From a virus, in IMG/VR virus record IMGVR_UViG_3300021964_005327, positions 1 to 43,991 of that record: a stretch of DNA of 43,991 bases, one strand, 5' to 3'. The position numbers and the translations under genes are program-made. Positions within the stretch are counted from its first letter, which is position 1; each line of letters opens with the position of its first letter. This document shows positions 7,274 to 16,300 of the stretch, piece by piece. The notes under the pieces are model-generated. The model ran no database searches and was not told the DNA's origin. It was given only the letters and a program-made list of their open reading frames with translations.

Positions 7274-8126
7274 CTTGGTTAAAAAGTATTATTCCGGAGA
7301 AACTAAAGAGCATCGTAAAGCACGAAAAGCTCTAGAAAAAGCGCAGAAAAGTGCGGAAACTCACGAAAATTTGCCGCAAGAAAGTGTGGCTCCGGTCATG
7401 AAACCTCATGGACATAAAGACAAATATATTGTTTGTTTAAAATGGGGTAACAAATATGATGCATCTTATGTAAACAATCTCTACAATATGGTCAAGCGTA
7501 ACTGTACGCTTGACTACGAGTTTGTTTGCTTTACTGATAATACCTCAGGCATTAATGAAGAAATAAGAACAGAACCTATCCCCCAAATACCTGGTATGAA
7601 AGGAGCAATAGGTTGGTGGTATAAACCTATGTTCTTTAACAGTAAGTTTCCATTACGGGGAACTTTGCTATATTTTGACTTAGATGTTATTATCTTTAGA
7701 AACATAAACAACCTGTTTACATATAAGCCGGGTGAGTTTATTATATGTAGAGATTTTAATAGATTTGTTATTAAAAACTACCAAAAGTTTAACTCAAGTG
7801 TATTTCGTATCGATAGCGGGCAACACAGAAATGTCTATGACGATTTTGTAAGAAACCCAAGCGATCCTATTAGACGCTGGCATGGAGATCAAGACTGGAT
7901 ACGGGCACAGATTAAAAAAGATTTTAATTTTTGGCCAGAAGAATGGATACAAAGTTATAAATGGGAAATGCGTGGAAAACCTAGAATGGTTGGTGCAAAA
8001 GGTAAAAGAGATTTTGAAAAACCAGGTGATCCTAAAATATTAGATGATACAAATGTAGCAGTATTCCATGGAGATCCTAATCCGCATTATTGTAAAGATT
8101 TATGGGTAAGGGAAAACTGGAAATGA
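7233..8126 (+). CDS. GT-A type glycosyltransferase-like protein, start uncertain
   Basis: The recognisable domain runs from KYIVCLKWGNKYDASYVNNL (about residue 64) and includes DYEFVCFTDN, IGWWYKPMFF and LLYFDLDVIIFRNI. This is the layout of nucleotide-sugar glycosyltransferases (GT8-like), with DLD as the metal-binding DxD. It ends with VAVFHGDPNPHY. It probably adds a sugar to a phage or host surface component or DNA. The start is doubtful. GTG 7233 overlaps the QueD-like gene by 41 bases and has no good ribosome site; ATG 7398 is the first ATG in frame. An ATGA junction at 7270 opens a 21-codon frame (MTWLKSIIPEKLKS...) that stops at 7333 in another phase, which suggests a possible indel or frameshift. 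The next gene's promoter begins at its stop codon. Confidence 0.7.
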   Translation: MQSTEQTQLSTRHDLVKKYYSGETKEHRKARKALEKAQKSAETHENLPQESVAPVMKPHGHKDKYIVCLKWGNKYDASYVNNLYNMVKRNCTLDYEFVCFTDNTSGINEEIRTEPIPQIPGMKGAIGWWYKPMFFNSKFPLRGTLLYFDLDVIIFRNINNLFTYKPGEFIICRDFNRFVIKNYQKFNSSVFRIDSGQHRNVYDDFVRNPSDPIRRWHGDQDWIRAQIKKDFNFWPEEWIQSYKWEMRGKPRMVGAKGKRDFEKPGDPKILDDTNVAVFHGDPNPHYCKDLWVRENWK

Positions 8127-8155
8127 TTGACACAATACAACAAAGGCAGTATAAT
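8127..8155 (+). promoter_or_regulatory. Consensus host-type promoter for a leaderless uvsE-like mRNA
   Basis: TTGACA (8127-8132), 17 bp, then TATAAT (8150-8155) form a perfect consensus. The ATG of the UV endonuclease begins at 8161, six bases after the -10 box, exactly where +1 is expected. No Shine-Dalgarno is present between them. Confidence 0.8.
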
Positions 8156-8160
8156 AAACT

Positions 8161-9288
8161 ATGGACTTAAAATTTACAACAGCAGGTGATTTCTTGAAGG
8201 CACAACAAAAACGCATAGGCTTTGCATGCAAGTACATGCATCCAGATCAAACACAAAAGAAAAAGTTGCTAGAAGAAATTCAGCGACCACTAAATACTCG
8301 CAGTACAACAGTACAGTGGCTGAATCGACAGACACGTGATGTTGCTGAAGAACGCTTGTGGGATATTATGGTACATAATATCGCAAGCTATGGGAGATTG
8401 ATTGAGTATGTTGGAAGCCTTCCTGAAGAGTTACGTATGGTACGATTGGGCTCTGATGTTCTTCCTGTTTATACCGAGCCTACTTGGTGCTATTTTTGGC
8501 AGCGTCAAGATGTACGTGCATATGCGGAAAGAGAGTTTGCCAAAGTCGGAGACACAGCCAGACGCTTGGATGTTAGACTCTCCATGCACCCAGGACAATT
8601 TACAGTCCTTGCTTCGGATAATGAGGAAATAGTTGAGAGGAGCATAGAAGAATTTGAATATCACACCGATGTCTTGCGCTGGATGGGATACGGCCGTACC
8701 TTCCAAGACTTTAAATGCAATGTACACATATCGGGTCGAAAAGGTCCACAAGGCATCAAAGACGCCCTCAAGAGACTCTCGCCCGAAGCACGAAACACTA
8801 TCACGATCGAGAACGACGAAAACAAGTGGGGACTTGAACACAGCCTCGAACTTGCAGACGATGTCGCACTCGTACTTGACATACACCATCACTGGTGCCG
8901 TGAAGGAGAATACATTCAACCCACCGACGATAGATTTGCTCGCGTGATTGACAGCTGGCGTGGTGTGCGTCCTGTTATTCATTACAGTGTCTCACGTGAA
9001 GATTGTTTGGTAAACTTCCCCAAAGGCAAACGTCCTAACATGACAAATTTGCTAGAACAAGGATACAAGAAAGCAAAACTACGAGCGCACAGTGATTATA
9101 TGTGGAATCGTGCAGTCAACAACTGGGCACTTGAATTCCTTGATTATGCAGATATCATGGTAGAGTCTAAATGTAAGAATCTTGCAAGTATCGAGCTATA
9201 TAAATACTATACGGAGAGTAAGCACTATGAGTTACCTAAACAAAATGTACAGCAGAAAGTCACAGGACCAGACCCAATCATCATCTAA
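8161..9288 (+). CDS. uvsE: UV damage endonuclease (UvsE/UVDE-like)
   Basis: A 375-aa TIM-barrel endonuclease that would nick DNA 5' of UV photoproducts and so start excision repair, independent of host UvrABC. Family marks in order: RIGFACKY near residues 19-26, LNRQTRDVAEERL near 60, RLGSDVLPVY near 95, RLSMHPGQFTVLAS near 140-153, the CNVHISGRKG strand, TIENDE near 218, LVLDIHHHW near 240 and IHYSVSRE near 275. The conserved His, Glu and Asp residues of the three-metal site are present in these motifs. Length is close to the longer bacterial members. It is expressed from a consensus host-type promoter as an apparently leaderless mRNA, so it is probably an early protein, fitting repair of sunlight damage in surface water. 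Confidence 0.9.
   Translation: MDLKFTTAGDFLKAQQKRIGFACKYMHPDQTQKKKLLEEIQRPLNTRSTTVQWLNRQTRDVAEERLWDIMVHNIASYGRLIEYVGSLPEELRMVRLGSDVLPVYTEPTWCYFWQRQDVRAYAEREFAKVGDTARRLDVRLSMHPGQFTVLASDNEEIVERSIEEFEYHTDVLRWMGYGRTFQDFKCNVHISGRKGPQGIKDALKRLSPEARNTITIENDENKWGLEHSLELADDVALVLDIHHHWCREGEYIQPTDDRFARVIDSWRGVRPVIHYSVSREDCLVNFPKGKRPNMTNLLEQGYKKAKLRAHSDYMWNRAVNNWALEFLDYADIMVESKCKNLASIELYKYYTESKHYELPKQNVQQKVTGPDPIII
9199..9206 (+). promoter_or_regulatory. Late promoter TATAAATA within the 3' end of uvsE
   Basis: An exact TATAAATA, 20 bases before ATG 9227 and inside the coding sequence of the UV endonuclease. CGGAGAG lies between them as ribosome site. This choice of start makes the next gene begin at 9227 rather than at the upstream ATG 9182. 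Confidence 0.65.
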
Positions 9289-9493
9289 TAAAAATCCTAA
9301 TAGAGTATTAGGTGGGTTGCGTGGACAAGGTGCAGACATGATGACTGTACTGGGAGAAGACGGTACACAGCATACTATTCCGTCACAAAAATATGTACAA
9401 GGCCTAGAAGAAAAGATTCGCACACAAGATGCACGCCTTACTAGACTTGAACAACAACTAAGGAGAGTAAACCGTGATACAAAAATGGATTAA
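9227..9493 (+). CDS. Small phage protein with C-terminal coiled coil, unknown
   Basis: An 88-aa protein. I chose ATG 9227 (MSYLNKMYSRKSQ) because GGAG (9213-9216) and a TATAAATA late promoter lie just upstream. The in-frame ATG 9182 would place the promoter inside the gene. Residues 1-30 are polar and probably disordered (SQDQTQSSSNKNPNR). Then follows GLRGQGADMMTVLGEDGTQHTIPSQKYVQGL and a coiled-coil-like end (LEEKIRTQDARLTRLEQQLRRVNR). It overlaps uvsE by 62 bases and the next gene by 20. Late timing suggests a virion or assembly role, but no family is recognised. Confidence 0.6.
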   Translation: MSYLNKMYSRKSQDQTQSSSNKNPNRVLGGLRGQGADMMTVLGEDGTQHTIPSQKYVQGLEEKIRTQDARLTRLEQQLRRVNRDTKMD

Positions 9494-9638
9494 TGCTCGT
9501 ATTAAAGAACGTACTACACTAGACGGAGTTATTCTAGTAGTAGCAGGAGTATCCTTTTTAATCTTCAAGCCTATTGCAGCATTAGCAGCATATGCAGCTA
9601 TTCTGTATGGTGCTTGGACTATTTGGAAAAGCGAATAA
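9474..9638 (+). CDS. 54-aa membrane-associated protein, unknown
   Basis: GTG 9474 is preceded by AGGAG at 9461-9465 and opens a 54-codon frame overlapping the previous gene by 20 bases. The protein has a charged amphipathic start (IQKWINARIKERTTLDG). One long or two short hydrophobic segments follow (GVILVVAGVSFLIF and AALAAYAAILYGAWTIW), ending KSE. It is probably an inner-membrane peptide, perhaps in the late transcript from 9199. Its stop (9636-9638) abuts the end of the convergent minus-strand gene. Confidence 0.6.
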   Translation: MIQKWINARIKERTTLDGVILVVAGVSFLIFKPIAALAAYAAILYGAWTIWKSE

Positions 9639-9926
9639 CTATAGTTTACCAATAGGAAGGTTTGAACTAGCAGGCATATCCCACATTTGCTTCTTTTCAA
9701 CACCCTTCTTTTGTGCAAACTTTTTACTATCGCAATCTTTACAAACGTGGAAGTAGTTATTGGATATCCGTTTAGGATCCATACTTCCACGTTCTCTTAT
9801 AAACTCTGTACCACAACTATCGCATAGCATCGCTACATAGGTTTTATAGCGGTAATATGCATGTTCTGTGCCTAGTTTACTAGTACGCACATGCCGGGTT
9901 TGCTTTTTAAATTCTTTTAAGAACAT
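9639..9926 (-). CDS. Small zinc-finger protein (two CxxC motifs), unknown
   Basis: A 95-aa protein on the minus strand from ATG 9926. The frame stays open upstream to 10025, but that part has no family features and overlaps the IscA-like gene. The core reads LCDSCGTEFIRERGS...HVCKDCDSKKF: two CxxC pairs 26 residues apart, a zinc ribbon or treble-clef type as found in small phage DNA-binding and HNH-related proteins. No HNH catalytic residues are evident. The N-terminus is basic (FLKEFKKQTRHVRTSK). No convincing Shine-Dalgarno or promoter was found for it. Confidence 0.5.
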   Translation of the reverse strand: MFLKEFKKQTRHVRTSKLGTEHAYYRYKTYVAMLCDSCGTEFIRERGSMDPKRISNNYFHVCKDCDSKKFAQKKGVEKKQMWDMPASSNLPIGKL

Positions 9927-9959
9927 ACATATATTTACATTAAGATTATAAAACTGTTC

Positions 9960-9967
9960 GATAAATA
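9960..9967 (+). promoter_or_regulatory. Late promoter motif GATAAATA
   Basis: GATAAATAC lies 19 bases before ATG 9987 with AAGGAG (9976-9981) between. It is the first late promoter of the long fibre block and would drive the IscA-like gene and the 2934-aa fibre gene together. Confidence 0.65.
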
Positions 9968-9986
9968 CATTGATGAAGGAGCAAAA

Positions 9987-10352
9987 ATGAGCATTTGTAC
10001 ACTTACAGAAGCCGCAAAAACACAAATCAACACTATATGTGAAGAAAATGATTGCTTTGCTGTAACACTAAACCTAAAAGGTGGCGGTTGCGCAGGGTTT
10101 GAATACGAATGGGGAACTATTGGTAGCCCAACAGAAGTACAACCTAATGATATTCATATGCAAACCGGTGGTAGCGGCAACTTTGTAATAGGCGCACATA
10201 GCATAATGTTCCTAATGGGCACTGAAATAGATTATAAAAAAGATATTATAGGTGCAATGTTTGAGATTAAAAACCCTAACGCACAGTCTAGCTGCGGTTG
10301 CGGCGTTAGTGTAAACTTTGATATGGATAAACTAAGCCAGCCAGCGATATAA
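9987..10352 (+). CDS. A-type iron-sulfur carrier (IscA/HesB-like)
   Basis: A 121-aa protein with the three ligand cysteines of A-type Fe-S carriers: Cys35 in GGGCAGF and Cys103 and Cys105 in SSCGCGVSV. The family forms dimers that hold and deliver [2Fe-2S] or [4Fe-4S] clusters to target proteins. Length and spacing (C, about 67 residues, CxC) are normal. It has AAGGAG and a late promoter, and lies 13 bases ahead of the giant fibre gene in one transcript. HesB-like genes are known in marine T4-like phages, but a role is not settled. It could mature a virion Fe-S protein or supply clusters to the ferredoxin encoded at 37400, though that operon appears to be controlled separately. Confidence 0.85.
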   Translation: MSICTLTEAAKTQINTICEENDCFAVTLNLKGGGCAGFEYEWGTIGSPTEVQPNDIHMQTGGSGNFVIGAHSIMFLMGTEIDYKKDIIGAMFEIKNPNAQSSCGCGVSVNFDMDKLSQPAI

Positions 10353-10365
10353 TTTGGAGTAAAAT

Positions 10366-13300
10366 ATGGCAAGACAAGATATTGATATTGGTGTATCAGG
10401 TAACGACGGAACCGGTGATAGTATTCGTGAATCCTTTCGTAAGGTAAACGAAAACTTTCAAGAAATATATGCGGTTTTTGGGATCGGTGGACAGATTAGT
10501 TTTACTGATCTAAGTGACACTCCAGACACATATGAAGGTAACGAAAATAAAGTTCCTTTAGTTAAGTCAGACGGTAGTGGTCTTAACTTACTTGAACTAG
10601 CATCTGACAACAGCCTAGACGGCTCACCTGATACTATTGGATTTGATTTTAGTGTAGATGGTAAAGTTATTCTTAAACAGCTTGTTTCAAGAGTTGCAAA
10701 CGATCCGGAACCAACACTAGCTGGTCCACTAGACGCTGCTACACAGCCTATTGCAAACGTTACAGTTAGTCAAGCAGCAATTGATACTTTTAACTCTGTG
10801 CATGGTACAGACTTAACTATTAGTGACCTTGTTATTAACAAGAGTTTTGCAGACAGAAACTACCAAGAAAAGAAAGTTGCAGGCGGCGGATTACGTCTAG
10901 GTGATGAGCCTACAGATACTAGCGAGTATGTATTATCAACTGACTCTATAAGTTTAGGAAACCTACAAGTTCCTGGTCATGGATTAAGTGATGCATATAT
11001 TGGTGCTCCATTTTTCTTTAATAGTACAGGTACTGATCCATTTGGTGTTACTAGCGGAGGTACATATTACTTAGGTATTCCAGACGGTGACGAACTTTCA
11101 TTATACGAAAGTGAAGAAGATGCACTTACAGGCACAGGCAGAATACTTCTAGCCGGTGGCTCAGGAACATTCACTATTACAGACGGTGCATATGACGACG
11201 AACTAGAAGGTTTTTGGTTATCAAACGTTGCTGTTCCACGAAAAAGCCTTGTAAGACGTCAAGGGGACTCAATGACAGGTCCTTTAAATCTATCAGATCA
11301 TCCAGGCGAACTTGCTGGTAAAGGCTTGCCAAATGGTCCTGATGATTTACAAGCAGCAACAAAACTTTATGTAGATAATGCTGCCGCTTCAAGTACAGTT
11401 AACTTGTATGTAAGTACAGCAGGTAGCGACAGTCAAGAGTTTACGCCAGACGGAAAAGAAGGACGTAACCCAGCATATGCATATAGAACTGTTAATGCTG
11501 CATGTCAAAAAGCAGAAGAAATAATTTTATCAGCTCCGCCTGAACCAGGTCCATATCAGCAAACAATGACTTTTGCCAATGGCGAAGACAATGGTACAGT
11601 TTTAACATCAGGTATTACTAGCACTATTGTCGGTCGTGCAGCAGCAAGAGCACTTATTTTAGAAAATAAAGAATGGGTAGCAAAAGAAGTTACCGGTTAT
11701 ATTGATGCTACATATCCAGAGTTTAGTGAAAGTTATGACACTGCTATATGCGAAAGAGATGTTCAGCTTATTCTTGAAGCAGTAAGTTTAGATATTTTAC
11801 TAGGTAATAACGCAAACTATCTATCACGTTACTCAGGACTACAATATTATTCTAACGCAAGTGGACAGGTTGCTATTGGTGTTCAAAAAGCATACACTAT
11901 TGCAGGTATTGAATATGCAAAAACACTAGTTAGAGATTATGTTCTTACAAACACAGCACCTCCTACATCATATCAAAGTCGTGTAGAACAGTACATTGAG
12001 CCTGCTATTATTCCAGATAGCGCAGCAGACTCAGCTGCTGAAGCAAAGTTTGACATTGTTATAGATGTTATTAATAATGGTCCTCTTAATGCTCCTAGCA
12101 TTGTTGACGGTTCAACAACTTATAAAATTAATATCTCTAATGGTAACAACGGTTTTATAGATCAAGCTAATCCAGAAAATACAGACATTATTCCAGGTAA
12201 AGTTATTAGAGGTAAAAACTCTGGTGCTATTGGACGTATCATTGACTACAAGCACGAGTCAGGTGATAGGGCTGTTAGTGTGCCAGAGACGGACGAAACT
12301 GAAGTTCAACTTCTTATTCCAAGAGAGTTTGAAGTAGGTGAAGAATTAGAATATGGAAACTATGTTGTAAGTACACAGATTAGTGTTAGAATCGAAAGCG
12401 GTATCTACGAAGAAGATTTACCTATTAGAGTTCCAGCTAACGTGTCTATCAAAGGCGACGAGTTTAGACGAGTTATTATACGTCCGAAGGATCGTGTATC
12501 GCAATCACGTTGGGCAAATACATTCTTCTATCGTGATGCAGAGTTTGATGGACTAGTATTAGGAAAGTCATCAATAGAAACGTTAAACTATGAACCTTCT
12601 ATTGATCCACTAAGAACCGCAGGTACTTATACTATTTCTAATAATGATTATACGTCTAGCGAACTTGGTAAAGATGCTGAGTTTGAAATAACAGTAAGTG
12701 CAAGTGGTGCTATTAACGATATTACTATAACAAATGAAGGTCAAGATTGGCAAGCAGGCGAAGTTATAACTGTTACTGATGCTGTGCTAGGCGGTGGCGG
12801 CGGTGCCGAATATGTATTCCGGGTCGCAACAGTACCAAATGGTATTAAGTACATTAACCCATTAACTGACGAAGTAGATGGTTACTTTGGTTATCATTAC
12901 TTGCTTAAACCAGATAATGTAAAAAACATAGGCGCTGGTTATACAAACGTTGGCAACTGGGATACAGCAGCTTTAGTCTTAGATGATAACAGAGAGTTTA
13001 TACAAGAACAAGTTGTAAACTATGTAGAAACAACTTATCCTGCACTCATCGGTTCTCCAAACTACAGCAGAACAAAATGTTCTCGAGATACAGGACTTAT
13101 TGTTGATGCACTAGTTAAGGATCTACGCACCGGCGGCAACGAGTTTGCACTAGAAGCACAAGGTGAATACTATGCAGGTGCAGTGAAAGCTGGTACAGAA
13201 ACAGAAACTGTTGCAGGTATAGATCATATCTATACTATTGCAAATAAACTTATTCTAGGTGAAGCACCGACTACACTTTATGGTCCAAGTGGAGCATCAC

Positions 13301-16300
13301 CTATACGCCCAGGTAATAGTGGTGAAAACTTAGAATATGATTATGATTTATTCAATGGAAGTGCAGAACCCGATGAATGGGTTGCTGATAACGTATATCG
13401 TGTTGGTAATGTTGTCTACTATACATTTGCTGGCGTTGACAGATATTATCAATGTAAGATCGAAAACCGCTCAGGCAATACTTTTGACTCAGCAGAAATC
13501 AATGCTTACTGGAGTGAAATCGACGGTATAGATACTGTTATTGATAATCTAATAGATACTATTACTTTTGCATTTGATTCGAACTATAACCCACCGTTGA
13601 GAAACGACGAGATGGATGTGTTCTTAATGAATGATGCTACTATCTTACGTAACATTACAGGACAAGGACACGGCGGCTTCCAAATGGTGCTTGACCCAGA
13701 AGGACAAATTCTAACTAAATCACCATACTGTCAGACTGGTACAGGTTTTGCAAAGAGTCTTAACAAACAAGTATTCCATGGAGGATTGTTTGTTGACGCA
13801 TTTGTTGGTAACTCCGCAGTACAAGTTACAGAACGTGTAGATGGAGATCCGTTTAGACTTAGAGTACAAAGTTTGGGTAGCCAATCTGATCCTCAAGGAT
13901 TGTTTGTAAGACGTCCGCAAACACCTTGTGCGTTCTATATAGACGGCAGACGTTTCCAAGTTAATGCTGTAACACTTTATGATCCAGACTTTGGTACAGC
14001 AGAACTTATACTTGATAGAAGTTCTAATGATAGTAATGGATTCCAAGGTTTAACATCAGAACTTGCAACAGGGGTTGATTTAGATTCAATCGGCGATTTT
14101 AGTTTTAATGAAGAAAAATGCGAAAGAGATTCTAACTACATTGTTGAAGGTGTTGCACTTGACACAGTATTAGGTACTAACTACTTTGCTGTATACAATG
14201 GTCTTGCATATCATAGAGGAAATATAGCAGAAGTAGTTATTGATGACCAGCTTGCACAAACTACAGGTGCTTATGAAGCAGGTAGAGACAGAACACTACT
14301 TATTACAGAAGTTGCAGCAGACACTGATGTAGTTAACAGAGTTACAGCAGCTTATAATGAAGTAAATGATATAATCACTAACGGTCCTACATCTGCAGAT
14401 GCAGTAACATTTACTGATACTGGTGTTACTGATAAAACCTATGCTAGAACACTATTGCAAGCAAACCGAGATTTTATTGCAAGTGAAATCACAGACTTTA
14501 TTACTGCAAACTATCCAAGTTTAACATACGACAGTGCAAAATGCGAAAGAGATGTAAAATACATTGTAGACGCTGTAAGTTTTGACATCCAATATCAAAC
14601 TAACTTAGGTTCTAAACTAGCAGCAAGATCTTATTTTGACGATGGTGTTGCTGTAAAACCAACAGAACAAAGAGCTCCAACAGTTGCAGCATATCAAGAA
14701 CTTGCAACTATAATGCAGCAGGTCGTCCAAGAAACATATGCAGGACAAACTCTAACAGGTAATCCTGCAACAGCAACAGAAGGACTAGAAGCAGCAGGCT
14801 TAGTAGAAGTTATTTATGATGTTATTGATGAAGATTCATTAGTTAACTTACCTGCAGATATTACACCTGACAACACTTGGACAGATGTAAAGTATATTTC
14901 TGCTTATGAAGCTATATTAACTACACAAGCAACTATAGTAAATAAGATAATCCAAAGCATAGATGCTCCATTACCTATTACACTACAAACAGCAGGTAAC
15001 AGATCAATCCTAGGTAACGACTTTACACAGATTAACGACCAAGGATACGGACTCGTTGCAGTCAACGGTGCTCTATCAGAAATGGTTAGTATGTTTACAT
15101 ACTATTGCTGGACATCATACTATGCTAAGAATGGTTCAGAGATTAGATCACTGACAGGTTCTTCATGTTATGGTGAATACGGGCTTGTTGCTGAAGGTTC
15201 AGATCCAAATGAAATTCCAGACAGTGTATTACTTGCACAAGATATGGTTGAAAGTGCAAGAGTATTTGATGCTGATGTTGTACTTTATCTAACAGATAGG
15301 GTTAGACTACAAGCAGGAGATCAAATCGAACAGGTAACTTCTCTAGCAACAGGTACGATTGCTGTAACTACAGCAGACTTAGATGATAGTACAGTTGAAG
15401 ACGGTCCACAGACACCAGGAAGTAAAATAATATATCTAACTGGTGTAGAAGGAGCGTTTGATACAACAGGAGAACTACAGATTACAGGTCCTATAACAGG
15501 AGACTCAACTGTTACTGCACTCGGACCAAACAGTGTCCCTACAGATGTTGATTCAACAGGTTATGGTAATAACAAAGAAAACTTGTTCTGCTATGCATAC
15601 GACTTTAAAGTAAATCCATCAAATAGATCAGAGTTTGATGTATATCATCCAAGTGTTCCTACTCTTGCTAGATACGAAGCAGCAAGTTCTAACCTTGCAG
15701 GTCACACTGTAGGTGAGTACAAAGATGTTGGTGTAGGTGGTAATATTACTCCGTTATCGAGCACATTTGCAGACGTAGGTGCTCTTGATGGATTGTTTGA
15801 CGTACAAAAAACTATTGCTTATGGATATACTGCTACTATTTCAAACGGTGGCGAGGCATACACTGTAGGTGACCAATGGGTAGTAAGTGGTGCAGACTTA
15901 GGAGGTGTATCTCCTGATAATGATTGTACTATTACTGTTACTGAAGTAGACGAAGGAACTGGCTCAGGGCTTGGTGTTATATCAGAAGTTAGGCTGAGCG
16001 GCGATATTTGGCAAGAAACAAGCACTCCTATGTATGACGGTAGAGTTTTTAAACTTAACTTTAGTACAAGTGATGCACAGTTTAGTACAAGCGGGTTACT
16101 TGCAGATGTACCATGGGGTACACTTATCCAATATAGAAGAAACCAAGCACATATTATAAGCGACTTAGCAAGACCAGATGTGTTAAGTATTCGTCCATCA
16201 ACTGCTGTTGTATTTGATGAAAACCCAACACAGATTTATCGTTCAATCAGCTTCCTAAACAGTGATAGTATAGGAGTTGAACTACCACAAGGTACACTGC

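Noticed and set aside
9945-9973. TATAAT on the minus strand as a promoter for the zinc-finger gene
   Set aside because: The hexamer 17 bases upstream reads TCAATG, a poor -35 match, and no ribosome site follows.
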